A stretch of 64,000 nucleotides of DNA from Glomus cerebriforme (Eukaryota > Glomeromycota > Glomeromycetes > Glomerales > Glomeraceae), in assembly GCA_003550305.1 (NCBI GenBank), contig QKYT01000144.1:45466-109465 (forward strand), in the 5' to 3' direction. This document shows, one piece after another, positions 36,288 to 48,016 of the stretch. Under the pieces are notes generated by a model. It saw only the letters and a list, made by a program, of their open reading frames with translations. It searched no databases and was not told the DNA's origin. How positions within the stretch are numbered: the first letter of the stretch is position 1; every line of letters starts with the position of its first letter. Both the position numbers and the translations under genes were made by a program.

Positions 36288-36620
36288 ATGAGCGTGAATT
36301 CGAAGCACTTTATTTGTATTATTTTACTCATGGTTTGTCTGTCTGCATTCAAGAGGAAAAAGTCATAAAGTTATAAGCAATGATAATGATACTGGTGATT
36401 TGTAAGTAAATTTCTCAAGTTTTTCTACGTGGTTAAAAAATTCACTGAAAAAATGGATGACCAACCGAGTTTTGCTCTAACAGAGAAAGAATCAAAGATA
36501 CTGTAGTATGTATGCAAGTCTTGATTATTTTTTTTTTACCATAATTTAATATAACTATTTTCTCTCTTCCAGAAAGCATTGAAAGTATTACATATGTTTT
36601 TAAAGATTAAGAACCAATAA
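36288..36620 (+). pseudogene. Possible small secreted-peptide gene with a frameshift
   Basis: ATG at 36288 starts MSVNSKHFICIILLMVCLSA, a good signal peptide. The frame stops soon after (KRKKS then TAA). One base fewer in the A-run that follows would keep the frame open to a GTAAGT donor at 36402. Two further exon-like pieces (about 36484-36504 and 36573-36620) have matching splice signals and would end in VLHMFLKIKNQ. The gene is therefore either broken by a homopolymer indel, or the draft sequence has an error here, or it is not a gene. Family unknown. Confidence 0.3.
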
Positions 36621-37843
36621 AATTGAGGAATTTCAAAAGAAAATCCGAAAGAAAAACCCAGAAGAAAAGAAAAAAGAAAAGCAAGAAAAAAGAAAAATGC
36701 TTTTATAATTTTTATAATTTTTAATTTACTTAAAAAATTTATATTTAAAAGTTTTTGTATATATTAGTTAATTTATACAAAAGAAATTCTTCGGGAATAA
36801 ATTTTATGTTACTTTTTTTTATTTTAATCGGATCAACCTTTTCATAATTGTTTAACTTATATGGTTAATAGCTGTGAATATTTTTCTTCTTTAAAAAAAA
36901 CCATGTGATTTCAGGTCCAAATGCTTTTAAAATATATGGTGTGCTGTGATATGGCACAATTAGAAATCTATATATGAATATAAAAAGTAACAGTTAAAAA
37001 TATCTTTAGTTCATTTGAAAATACTATAATAGGAAAAACAATTCCAATTATACCAATACTATAATACAATGTTACAATATTTACATTTAGACGTAAAAAT
37101 TTTTTATTAGATACATAATTTCATTTGTTTGACAGGATTTAATTGAGAATTTAGCCATTATACTTATTAAGTTTATTAGTTTTACAAAGTCTAGGCGTTT
37201 TTTTCGGAAATTAAGGTGAAATGTGTACCAGTTGCCATGTTGACATTCAAATGATGCAGGGGGCCGTTCTCGTGTGTAAAATGAATGTTGGGGATCACAC
37301 ATTCGAAAAGACTGCAGTAAATGCTCTTTTAGAATTCTAAATTTCGATTGTATATCATCATCGAAGTTATTTAAACATTTCGTGTTTATTAATTGTTATA
37401 TTTTTTATGATGAATATTGCACATAAACACAAACAAATCATCTTAATTTTCCGATCAAAATTCTCACCATTTTTGAACAAATAGACTACGCTTAAATATT
37501 TATAAACATTTGAAAAAAGTTACTATTGAATAATTGGTTATTAGTCTAATTCTTCCTTCATAGACAAATCAAATGAGTTTTTACATAAAAAAAAAAAANA
37601 AAAAAAAAAAAAATTAAAAAATACCAAATATGGATGTAGTTCTTTCACATGATAGAATATTTTATTTCCTTTTCGTGTATTTATTTTTTTTTTTTCATAT
37701 CTGAATATAGACATTTTTTATATAAAATGTCGATTAATTTTCTTAACCCCTTTTCTTTGGCATTCCCCTGAACGAATTCAATAAATATATAATTTATATA
37801 ATCCATTCATTACACTCTTCACTCTTTTAAGAATTAATAAAAG
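36621..37843. other. Intergenic region before the DUF3455 pair
   Basis: Starts with an A/G-rich stretch (36640-36700). The minus-strand frame 37087-37302, open from about 37340, begins at an ATG and has unusual composition with Cys, His and Trp (FECQHGNWYTFHLNFRKKRL), but I recognise no family. 37590-37611 is an A-run with an ambiguous base. The end is the promoter of the secreted protein gene. Confidence 0.45.
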
Positions 37844-38903
37844 ATGGCTTTGAAGATATCATTGATTTTATTATTCGTTTTACTTTTATCAAAATCATTG
37901 TTCGTTAATACTTCCCCAGTGTATAGACATGATTCTGATAATTCCAAAATAAAATGTGATATCGCTAAAAACTCACGTACGTTAATTTTTTTTTTTTTAA
38001 AAAAAAAATATCATATTAAGATACTAATAATTATTAATTATATTCTTAATAGATGAACCAAAAGGTTTACCAACTGATATCACTCCTCCAGATTCCGCTA
38101 CATTTAAATTTTTTCTTCATGCTTCTGGAGTACAAATTTATAAATGCGATGCTTCGACAAAAACTTGGAACTTTGGTAAGTGGTTTACATGTATTATACC
38201 TTACAAAGATTCTCTTATAACCTCAACATGTCGCGTAATATTAATTTATATATATATATAGTTGAACCTAAAGCTGATCTTTTTATTAAAAAGAATAATA
38301 AAGATAATGTTGGAGAGCATTCATTTCAACCACTTCCACTTGGTAAATATAAATAATTCGTGTTAATTAATGACTCGTGTTTATAGAATTTCTTTCAAAA
38401 TAACCTTTTTTTTAAAAAAATATTTATATTTGTTTTTATTTTATTAGATCCAATCAATGGTGGTGGTAGAGCTACTTGGAATTCAATACTTGATTGTGAT
38501 CATTCAGGTGTCGTTACAAAAATTATCAAATCAATTACTCCTTCGACCGAGAATATTCCATGGCTCTTAACTCAAGCGACTGTAAGCATTTATTAATTAT
38601 ATAAAAAGTTTATTAATATTTGTAATTGTAATAAATTTTTTTTTTTATTAATATATATATATGTTTAGAGAAACGAGGGGAAAAATGGAGCTTTTAGTGA
38701 TGTCACCCATGTTGTTCGTATAAATACTGAAGATGGTATAGCTCCTCCAGCAGATAAGTGTAAGTATATTTATAAAACAAATAATATATAAATGAAATAC
38801 ATTTGTGAATTAATTCTCTTTGATTCTCGTCTACAAAATAGGCAAAACTGACGGAAGTATATTCAAAAGCTACTACACTGCAGAATATTGGTTTTTTCAT
38901 TAA
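37844..38903 (+). CDS. Secreted DUF3455-domain protein, copy 1
   Basis: Exons 37844-37976, 38053-38175, 38262-38342, 38448-38581, 38669-38759 and 38842-38903 join in phase to 207 aa. MALKISLILLFVLLLSKSLF is a signal peptide, so secretion is predicted. The mature part follows the DUF3455 pattern: FKFFLHASGVQIYKC, TWNF, ADLF, GGGRATWNS, then IPWLLTQAT, GAFSDVTHVVRINTEDGIAP and a terminal YYTAEYWFFH. Two cysteines (in YKC and ADKC) are where family members often have them. The domain's function is unknown. Five introns, mostly phase 1. The close paralogue 750 bp downstream on the same strand shows a tandem duplication. Confidence 0.88.
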
Positions 38904-39654
38904 TTAATAATATATAATTTATTTATGCATATTTATTTATAATTATAATTTTTTTCTCATATAATATTCTTTTTTTAATTGATAATTAATTTTATATCCT
39001 TTCATACAACTTTTGATGGGGTCCTAAATTCGGCATTCCATGCCGATTCAGTTAATCTTATAGAATAATTAATCTCTAATATTTAAATTTAGAATTTGTC
39101 ATAATTAATATAGATACTATAGTATACTATTGTTCACAACTTATCAATGGTAGGGATTTACCGCATCTATAAATACATGTCTGATATGTCTGATTGATAC
39201 CGTTATTACCGTAAATATTGAAGCCTCATAAATAAAAATTTTCAAATGAAAAAGCACTTGTTTTCTTTTTTTAATGATCGTTACTTTCAAGAATGCACTC
39301 CCAAAATAAGTACCCCTGAAAGTAAGTATCATTACCCAGCATTTATACATATTAAAATGGGTGCTTATTTTCGGGAGTATACGGTAATTGTCAGTACAAA
39401 TACGTAAAACGTATAAGCCATATGGAATATCCTTAATACGACAATTATAATGACATAAAATACACGTTAAAGTTTTTTTTTTTTTTATTATTTATAAATA
39501 AACGAGAATTATTATTTTATTTTTCGTTCTAAACAAGTTTTTTTTTTGTTTTTTTTTTTCATTTATAATCTTTTTTTTTTTATTTAAATAAAATCCTTGA
39601 CTTGAAACTTTCCAAGTAGAATTTTCTTATTTCGCGCTATACATTCTAACAAAA
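38904..39654. other. Spacer between the DUF3455 paralogues
   Basis: AT-rich spacer with a MITE-like element at 39205-39388. The last 170 bp are a T-rich promoter region (39473-39590) before the second gene. Confidence 0.6.
39205..39388. mobile_element. MITE-like element E (ATTACCGTA ends)
   Basis: ATTACCGTA at 39205 and its inverse TACGGTAAT at 39380-39388 bound 184 bp. Inside, ACTCCCAAAATAAGTACCC (39297) pairs with the inverted copy at 39360-39378 with two mismatches. Non-coding. No target duplication could be fixed, so the boundaries are tentative. Confidence 0.5.
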
Positions 39655-40604
39655 ATGATGGAAAAGAATATAAAAGCCTCATTTTTATTCGTATTTATCT
39701 TAATATCATCATTGTATTTAATTGAAGCAAATATTATCCCGTCTCAATATAAAAAACCAACAGTAATTGGTACCGAAACTAGTAAGTTGTCTTTTTTTTT
39801 TACAAATTTTCTCTTTTTCTTTTTTTTTTTTATTAAAATAGCAAAAATGTTCGTTACATAGAACAACCAATTATCAACTTGCCATCAAATATTACAATTC
39901 CACCCCACAGTAATTTTAAATTCATATTGTACGGTCACGGATATCAAATTTACAAATGCAGCGCAGAAAATAAAACTTGGACATTAGGTAATTTTGAGTT
40001 TACTGCGATGTAATGTCACGTGTAAAACATATTTTAAATATAATATATATATATTTTTTTTTGTAGTTACACCTCAAGCAAATTTAATTAGTGATAAATA
40101 CACTCAAGTATTTACTCCATTTTATGAAGTAGCTAAACATTATTTCGTAGAAGAACGTAAGTATAATTATTAATTATGATATTCTGTTTAAATTATAAGA
40201 AATGAAAAAAACTTCTTTTTTATGTATATAATATTAATAGCAATTAATGGAGGACGACCAACATGGGAATCAATTTTGAATGGTGATAATTCTAGAGTTA
40301 CAACTAAAATAATAGCTACAAATGCCTCTCCTGATGACCCAAAAAGAAATGTTCCATGGCTAGTAACTCAGACAACGGTAAATATTTCTTATTGTAACTA
40401 TTATATTTATTTATTTATTTTATTGACTTCTTTTTGTTTTTTAAGGCTAATTTTGGTAAAGGCGCTTTTGATGATATTACTTTCATAATTCGCGTTAATA
40501 CACTTGGTGGTGTCGCGCCTTCCGTTGAAGAATGTGGAGTGCAATATAAAGATAATGAATTATATTATAGTGAATATTCTACTGATTATTGGTATTATCA
40601 TTAA
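39655..40604 (+). CDS. Secreted DUF3455-domain protein, copy 2
   Basis: Exons 39655-39781, 39862-39987, 40067-40156, 40241-40377 and 40446-40604 join in phase to 212 aa. A signal peptide (ASFLFVFILISSLYLIEA) is followed by the DUF3455 blocks FKFILYGHGYQIYKC, TWTL, HYFVEE, GGRPTWESIL, NVPWLVTQTT, GAFDDITFIIRVNTLGGVAP and the end YSTDYWYYH. Compared with copy 1 the last two coding exons are fused into one, so an intron was lost here or gained there. The start codon is one of two adjacent Met codons. Function unknown; secretion is inferred from the signal peptide. Confidence 0.88.
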
Positions 40605-42077
40605 ATTTAGTAAAAACGTTATTTATTTGATCTATTACATCATCTATTCTCAGACTCGTTTTTTTTTAATATAACATACATATAATAAAATTTATGATTA
40701 ATAATATTAATAATGAATACAATATTACAATGACATTAAACATGTGAGATACATATTCAATGTTAATACTTATCACAAATTTACGGTCTTTTCTATAATT
40801 GCTTCTATAATATCTTCTCATTGTGTTCTTGACTAGACCAAATATGACTGAGTAGTTTTTCTTTACGGGTCCAAGATAATTGTTTTGTAACACATGGTTG
40901 GTTCACGGATAATCCCCGTCAGATACCTGTATCCAGCCTCCAGTGATAATACTCCACATTGTGTGACCAAAGACATTGTAATTTTAGCATATTCATGTAA
41001 AAGTTTTTTTTAAAAGATTCTACGATAATAAATAACAAATATTATAAAAAAAGGAAAGTCCCAGATCGAACTATATATAGTGTATCATATAATAAAAGAA
41101 GAAAAGCCATTTTGGTAATTTCCGAATATTGAACCCAATTTTAGGAAGCGGTCTCAAGCCCCCGGATACGACCTCCGATTGTAGATGAGTACAGTAATTT
41201 CACATGCATATAGTGCGGTAAATATTGAATTATGGGTTTAAAATCATATATTTTCTGGAAGCAATAAATTTTGTGATGAATAACAAAAAAAGGTTCGTTA
41301 GTATTGTTTGTCAAAAAGACGAGAGAAATTTACGCGTGTGTATATTTATTTATATATTTTACTTAAAGATAAACCAAAAAAAAAAATTTTTTTTTTTCGG
41401 CTATATGTTTAAAAGGATCTGAATTTTTTTGTTATCATATTCTTTTTATAGTTAGGCCGTCTGAAAAAAAAGGTATTAACTTTAACCCTTTCCTTCAAGA
41501 TATAAAAAGCAAGCGAGAATGATTACACAATGATTATTTAAAAAAATGATTCTATTAAAAGTTATCACAATAGTACATCATTCCAAAATTATCTCAAAAA
41601 CAAGAACGAATATAATACGAAAAACTAAAAAGTTCTGAATATCGGAATATTCTTTTCCCCTAACAATTTATTCCTAGTAAGCCGAAATACTGAAATACCG
41701 AAATAGCCAAATAGTTATTCAATTGCCGAGATTATATTTGAAATTATTTATAAATTATTAATCCAAATTATATTAAAAAAAAAAATTGGTTGGCAAAATT
41801 ATAAATCAATTTAGGGAGGGAAGTATTGAAACTATAAATTGGAATTACCAAAGAAACTTTTGCACAACAAGGAAAAGACAAATGATTATGAACCAGTTAT
41901 AAACAGGTTATAAACCGTTAAAACCATAGTTCATCTTAGTTTTGTTTCCTAAAATTACAAATAAATTAACAATTCGTATTCCGTATCACAAATCTGTGCA
42001 AAAACCAACCCCCCCTCACAAAAAAAAAAATTCTTTTCAATCTAATTAATTCTAAATAAAAAATAATTTTTTAAAAA
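40605..42077. other. Intergenic region upstream of the kinase gene
   Basis: About 1.5 kb. 40860-40975 is a local patch of higher GC with no coding pattern I recognise. An A-tract/T-tract lies at 41370-41398. The last 100 bp are C-rich then A-rich (42008-42030), a likely promoter and leader. Confidence 0.5.
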
Positions 42078-44330
42078 ATGGTTTACAAAAACTATTCGTC
42101 ATCTAAGCCTTCAACAGTTTCTTCGGCTTCAAACAACCCACCTTTTCTTTCTTCGTCTTCTAGAAGTATATCTTATAATAACAAAATAAAATATGGGTTA
42201 TGTCTAACATGCGATAGACCGAATACACATTCTGAATGGTGTCAGCCATGTAATTCGGAACGTTTTCGTAAAAACTTTAAAAATTGGACAAGCGGTAATG
42301 AATTAATTGATAATTTTATCAAAGATTCTCAATTAAGTGCTTCAAATAATAGACAAGTATTAGAATGGATACCATACGATCAATTTCAAAATTTTAAATT
42401 TGTTGCAAGAGGTGGTTTCGCCAAAGTTTATTCTGCTGTTTGGAATAATGGATTCATTAATAAATGGAATCATGAAAAAAATGATTGGGAAAGATTGAGT
42501 AAATGGAGAGTTGCATTAAAAACTATGCATGATTCTTCCAAGTTATCTTCAGATTTTTTTGATGAGGTAAATATGAAAAAAAACTCGAATTTTTTAATTT
42601 CTTTATTTTAATTAACTCATGATATTATTTTATATCAATTATAGATTAAAGCATGTGTTCAATGTGGAGGTGGATTTGGTATAATTAGATGTTATGGTAT
42701 ATCAAGAGATCCAGATACGGGAAATTTTATTATAGTATTATATTATGCACATCGTGGTAATTTAAGAACCTATTTAGAAAAAAATTATGGGAAACTTGAT
42801 TGGATACAAAAGTTAGGAATATTAAAACAAATCGCTGAAGGTTTAAAAAAAATTCATCATGCAGGATTTGTTCATAGAGATTTTCATAGTGGGAATATCC
42901 TTCAAGGTAAAAATGCCGAGATAGCGGATTTAGGATTTACTGGACCCGCAGATAAAAAATCTACATCAACGTCTAATAACGCAATTTATGGTGTTTTACC
43001 TTATGTATCACCCGAAGTTTTACGTGGTAGGAAATATACTTCTGCATCTGATATTTATAGTTTTGGTATCATTATGTGGGAAGTTTCAGAATGTATACCT
43101 CCGTTCAGTGATCGTGCACATGACGGTTATCTTGCTTTAGACATTTGTTGTGGACTTCGACCTAAGAGTGAAGTTTATGTACCAAAACCTTTTATTAAAC
43201 TAATGAATAGATGTTGGAACGCAACTCCAACAAATCGTCCCAGTGCCTATGAGTTATATGAAACATTTCAGAAATGGTATTGGGATTTAAAAGATGGCAA
43301 AAAAAACGATGTAACCGAAGCATTTAATGCAGTTGATCATGATTATTCTCAATTATCATCACCAGCTTCTAGCAGACCTGTAACTGTAACACACCCGTTA
43401 GCCGTTTATACAAGTCGATTATTGAGCTTTCCTGGTCTTCCTGAACCCGTAAATGCCCCACCAACACCTAGAAGAACTATTTCAATTACAAGTACGTTTA
43501 AATGCAAAAGTTTTTTTCATAAATTTGTTAAAAGTTTTATAAATATCTAACATCTCGCGTTGTAATTTTCTTTTTTTAAGGTTCGATTAAAACAGTTACA
43601 GATGAAGATATAGGTAAATTTTACTTTGATATTTAGATTTTAAGTAAAAAAGAAAAAGGAAAGAAAAAAAAAATATGAAATATTAATAAGTTTTTTTTTT
43701 ATTTCTATAGAATATTTAACACGACAATTTGAAGAAGATCTTATATTTGGTAAAAATTCAGATAGTTTGTTAATTCTATGCCTTTTGTTTTTTTTTAAAA
43801 AAAAAAAAGAAAGAAATGCTAATTTTTAAAATTTTTGCTAGTTCCCGAATCGTCGGAAATAACGGTATCTGAAGGTAAAGTTAATTCCAAATTGCCATTT
43901 AATATGGGGTGCATTTACAAATTCGTTGGATTGGATTGAGATTGATTCATTTAGATCAGATTGGATTATCGTATGATCCTTCATAAAAAATTTAATATAC
44001 ACGTGATATGGTAGCCGGTGCCGGTTAGTATGGAATTGTCAATCACGGGATATCCTGGATTGGAAATTTCACAAAATCCAATCCAATTCAATCCATTGGA
44101 TCGACTCAATCCAATCCAAATTAAATTTGTAATTTGTGAATGCGGATCGGATAGAAGTCGTCGACTCAATCCAATCCAATTAAATTTATTAAATTTGTAA
44201 ATGCACCTATAGTTGCCTATTAAAGAATTTCACTTATTCTTTTATTTTATTTTGTATAGTTACATTTGTACCTGAAGAGTCGTATATCACGCGTGAATTT
44301 GATAATGAACTTCCTTGGGAAGGATTATAA
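42078..44330 (+). CDS. TKL-like protein kinase with zinc-binding leader and micro-exon tail
   Basis: Exons 42078-42566, 42645-43491, 43581-43613, 43711-43749, 43842-43874 and 44260-44330 join in phase to 503 aa. After a Ser-rich start, C42/C45 and C55/C58 form a CxxC...CxxC pair, a leader typical of the kinase expansion of arbuscular mycorrhizal fungi. The kinase domain (about 105-360) has a Gly-rich loop (VARGGFAKVYSAVW), Lys148 in VALK, H240-R241-D242 in FVHRDFHSGNIL, D258-L-G in place of DFG, SPE, SASDIYSFGIIMWE and NRPSAYELY. All catalytic positions are filled, so activity is plausible. The tail is split into three exons of 33, 39 and 33 nt, each bounded by phase-1 introns, and repeats a motif (EYLTRQFEEDL and SYITREFDNEL). 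Substrates unknown. Confidence 0.87.
43908..44207. mobile_element. MITE G (300 bp) inside the last kinase intron
   Basis: Inverted ends GGTGCATTTACAAATT (43908) and its complement ending at 44207. The interior is built of TTGGATTGGATTGA words in both orientations, plus a direct duplication of CGACTCAATCCAATCC (44099 and 44161). It makes up most of the 385-bp intron 5, which is several times longer than the other introns of this gene. Confidence 0.75.
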
Positions 44331-44759
44331 AATATAAAATTTTTAATTTTTGTAATGTAATATATAGTATTGATTATTTGGATTAGATAATTATTTTATT
44401 TAAGAAATATTTTATTTGTATATTATTTAATGATATTAGTGACTACACAAAACATATTTTTTATCAAGATTTTTGATTATATCTAATATCGATTATATCG
44501 ATAACAAAAATTATTACAAATAAGATTTGTCAATGACGTATTTATATAATAATTTGTTATTTCTCTGAATCATGTGAATTTTACGAATGATTTAACTAAA
44601 ATTACACTAGATGCTGACTAGTCACTACTCACTATGTCTGTTTTTATCGGATTAATTTATAGCAGACAGTCCGAATAAAGTATAAATACATGAGAGCGTT
44701 TCTCCCCTTACTTTTTTCATTTTGAAAATTTAAAAAAACTCATAAAACTCATTAAAAGA
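44331..44759. other. Spacer between kinase and cation-transporter genes
   Basis: AT-rich 3' UTR and promoter region. A weak inverted stretch of GATTATATC words lies near 44470-44505. No gene. Confidence 0.6.
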
Positions 44760-46674
44760 ATGAATAAACTTAATCAAAACACGACTACTAGAATTTTCAA
44801 AAATTTAACAAATTTATCATTATTTTTCAATATAACAATTAATAATAATAATAAACATTTTCATTCTTATACCACAACAAATTTATCATTATATAATTTA
44901 TCACGATTTAAAAATGGAAAAATTAATAATAATAACTATTATAATTATATGAATTATTATCAAAATTTTATAAATGATAACAAACCAATTTTTATTTTTG
45001 AACAACAAAAAAGATGGCACATTCATCATCATGGTCATAAAGATTCAGGATTAATTGCTATTACAGCTGATTCAAGTATGTTAATTTTTTTAAAATAATT
45101 TTTATAATATATATTTTTTATTTTCTTGATGATTCACATCAGTTTGTATATATTTTTTATTTAAATAACAAGAAAGTCGTGGAACAAAAATTACTTTATG
45201 GGGACTTGCTAGTAATGTTGGACTAACCGCAGCAAAAGGTGTAGCTGGGTTGTACGTATGAAAAAAATTATTATTATATTTATTTTTTATTTTTAAAAAA
45301 AGGAAATTAAATTTTTTTATGAATTATGCATAAAAAGGATGATGAATTCTGCGTCACTAGTAGCGGATGCTGCGCATTCTCTAAGTGGCAAGTATTGATT
45401 TAAGGATTACAAATGTTTTTTAAAAAAAAATTAAATGTTTACATCAAGATTGATAATTGTAAACATAGATCTAATTACCGACTTCGTGACACTATACACT
45501 TTTCGAAAATCTAGGCGGTAATGTTTTTTTTTTTTTTTTTTAGAAAAAATAAAGTTATTCACGTTAATATTTTTATTGTTATTTTCGATAACAGCCCCGC
45601 CGATGCAACTCATCCTTATGGATATGGTAAATTATAAACGAGATAAATTCTCAATTTATGAATATGTATTTTTACAAATCTTATTATTATTAGGAAAATA
45701 TGAAACGATTGGGTCATTAGCAGTTTCTTCGCTATTAATAATTGGAGCAGTTGGAATTGGACATCATTCCTATGAATTATTAGCTGATCTTTTTCCATCA
45801 CAAATACCGACTAATATAAGTGAAATTAATGGTATCATAAATAGTGCAAATACACATACACAACATACGCATCCTCTAAATCCCAATGCTGCTTGGTTTG
45901 CCGCAGCATCTGTTGCTATTAAGGAGGCATTATTTCGAGTTAGTATGTAATTTCACCAATAAAAAAAAATTCTAATTTTTATATATTATTATAAATCAAA
46001 TTAATTTATAATTTATCAAAAATTATTTCCAATAGCCTTGAAAATTGGGATGGAAGAACGATCGAATGTTCTGATAGCCAATGCATGGTGATTATAAAGT
46101 TATTTGATAAACAAAATTAGAAATGATTTAATATATAATTTTATCTAGGCACCATCGTAGTGACGCAGCTTCAAGTTTAGTAGCCCTTGGAGCAATTGTA
46201 GGAAGTTATGTTGGATTTCCATTCCTTGATCCAATGGGTGGTATGTTAGTAGCAGGAATGATATTGAAAAGTGGATTTGAAGTTATGTTTGATTCATTAA
46301 AAGAATTAGTTGATGTAAAAGTTGAAGAGGATGTTATTAATCAAGTTGAAAAAGCTGTTGAAAAATTAAAGGTAATAATAACTATTTTAAATTATCCTTT
46401 TTTTTTATATATATTTTATTTGTACCTAATATTAAAAAATTTTTTTTTTTTTTAGGCTAATAATTCAAATATAGTAAATTTTCATAGTATAAGAGGTAGA
46501 AAGTCAGGCCCATTTCATTTAATTGATATGGTATTACAAGTTAATCCTGATATGACTGTTTCAAAAGCTCATCATGTCGAAGAACAAGTTAGACAAGCTG
46601 TTAAGAATGAATGTAAAAGTGTTAGAGAAGTTTTGATGCATTTGGATGTTGAAGATCAACAACCTCATCATTAA
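44760..46674 (+). CDS. Cation diffusion facilitator, mitochondrial MMT-like
   Basis: Exons 44760-45075, 45173-45251, 45338-45387, 45469-45517, 45595-45626, 45694-45942, 46036-46087, 46149-46371 and 46456-46674 join in phase to 422 aa. CDF proteins export divalent metals by proton antiport. The metal-site motifs of the membrane part are present: ADAAHSLSD (DxxHxxxD) in TM2 and NAWHHRSDAAS in TM5. Other family blocks are HPYGYGKYETIGSL, LDPMGGMLVAGMILKSGFE and the C-terminal cytoplasmic fold (FHSIRGRKSGPFHLIDM). The first ~75 residues are rich in Asn, Lys, Arg and His with few acidic residues, compatible with a mitochondrial presequence as in the yeast iron carriers Mmt1/2. A His-rich run HIHHHGH precedes the membrane part. 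Intron 3 is GC-AG. Confidence 0.88.
45388..45468 (+). other. GC-AG intron in the CDF transporter gene
   Basis: The donor is AGTG|GCAAGT, the standard strong GC donor context; the acceptor is ACATAG at 45463-45468. Splicing restores the metal-site Asp in HSLSDLITDF. Using the overlapping GTGGCA as a GT donor would replace that Asp-containing codon, and reading through reaches TGA. Confidence 0.85.
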
Positions 46675-46970
46675 TTGTATTTGTCCTTTTTTTTTGTGGT
46701 TTTTGGTAAAAGTTAAGCAATTGGTAGGTAGAGATTATATATGTTCATTTCTTCATTCAATTTGTATATTTTTTTTGACTTTCTTAAAAATATACAAAAT
46801 ACCTAATTAAATTGCGTAAACCAGATATTTATTTCTAATCTATTATTCCCTTGATAAATATGTATAAGTATTGAAAATTTTCTATTCAAGGTAATACATT
46901 AATAATAATACAAAAACAATGATCCACTTTAATGATATGATTAACATAAATGCTCCATGTAAAAGTTTGC

Positions 46971-47905
46971 TTATCCATTAATCCCAAAAAACTTCACACC
47001 CATATCGTCAGTACTAGTTCCTTGAAATATTTGTGCTACACCTTTTTTCACTAATATATCCAATGCTTTCATTAAAATTGTTTGATCTAATCCATGAAAT
47101 TCTAATAATAAAATAATATTAGTAAATATATAAAATAAAATAAATCAATATTAAAAAAAATTATTATATTCACCAAATCCTTCAGAAGATTCTCCATGTG
47201 CAATTTCATATACTGTTACTATGGAATTAGACATTCCAGTTTCTAATATCTGAGTATATAACATCAAATAAAAATTAATTTTAAATTTTTTTTTTTTTGG
47301 ACAATAAAATAATAAATAATACAAACCCAATTATTAATTAAATTAGCCCATTCTTCCGGTTTTCTCCAATAAATTATCGCCGAAACTTTTTTAGGTGGTG
47401 ATTCCCATTCTGCTGTTCCTATATTAATATAAAAGTTTTAAAATAATATAATTTTTTTTTAATATATGTATATATATATACAATAAATTTCATTAAGATA
47501 AAAACCTCGTTTAACCATTGTATCAATTATCGCTTGTAATGTTTCAAGTCTTAATCTTCCTATTTAAAAAATGAGATCATTATTATCTTTTTTTTTAAAG
47601 AACGAAAAAATTTAAAATACTTTACGTTTAATTCCTTGATTATTATTAAAATTAAATAATTCACTATTTAATGATTCGAATAATTCAAGACGGTATAATT
47701 TATGATGTCTATAATATGCTAAAATTATTTCCGACCAAAGTGCTGCCTGATTTTGCCATGTTGTTTGAGTTGGTTGTAATCTAAAAATAATCATATTTAA
47801 CATATTTATCCTTTTTAAGATTATGAATAAGTTAAGAAATAGTTATACTTACGTATAAAATGGTGGAAAGTTATGTATTGAAGGAAAAGAAAATGAATTT
47901 TCCAT
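46971..47905 (-). CDS. VPS25: ESCRT-II subunit VPS25
   Basis: Part of the Vps22/Vps25/Vps36 complex that passes ubiquitinated cargo at endosomes to ESCRT-III by recruiting Vps20. Exons in transcript order are 47853-47905, 47626-47780, 47506-47559, 47327-47418, 47174-47249 and 46971-47101, in phase, giving 186 aa (human VPS25 is 176 aa). The N-terminal part has FPPFYTLQPTQTTWQNQ, with the PPF-type segment that binds Vps22/Vps36. Two winged-helix domains follow: LWSEIILAYYRHHKLYRLEL, then WRKPEEWANLI, FEFHGLDQTILMKALDIL and a terminal GVKFFGIN. It lies tail to tail with the CDF gene, about 300 bp between the stops. A TCACGTGA motif is 70 bp before its start. Confidence 0.93.
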
Positions 47906-47974
47906 GATTGAAGCATAAAGGGACAATTCATTTATCGCCACATTATAATCATAATTTGTACAACAATCTCCAAG

Positions 47975-47982
47975 TCACGTGA
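47975..47982. promoter_or_regulatory. CACGTG palindrome (E-box type) upstream of VPS25
   Basis: TCACGTGA, a perfect 8-bp palindrome and classic bHLH (Cbf1-like) site, lies 70 bp before the VPS25 ATG and about 35 bp before the first plus-strand ATG on the other side. Function is inferred only. Confidence 0.35.
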
Positions 47983-48016
47983 TTGCTCTAACGTTATTAC
48001 ATAGAAACTATCAGCT

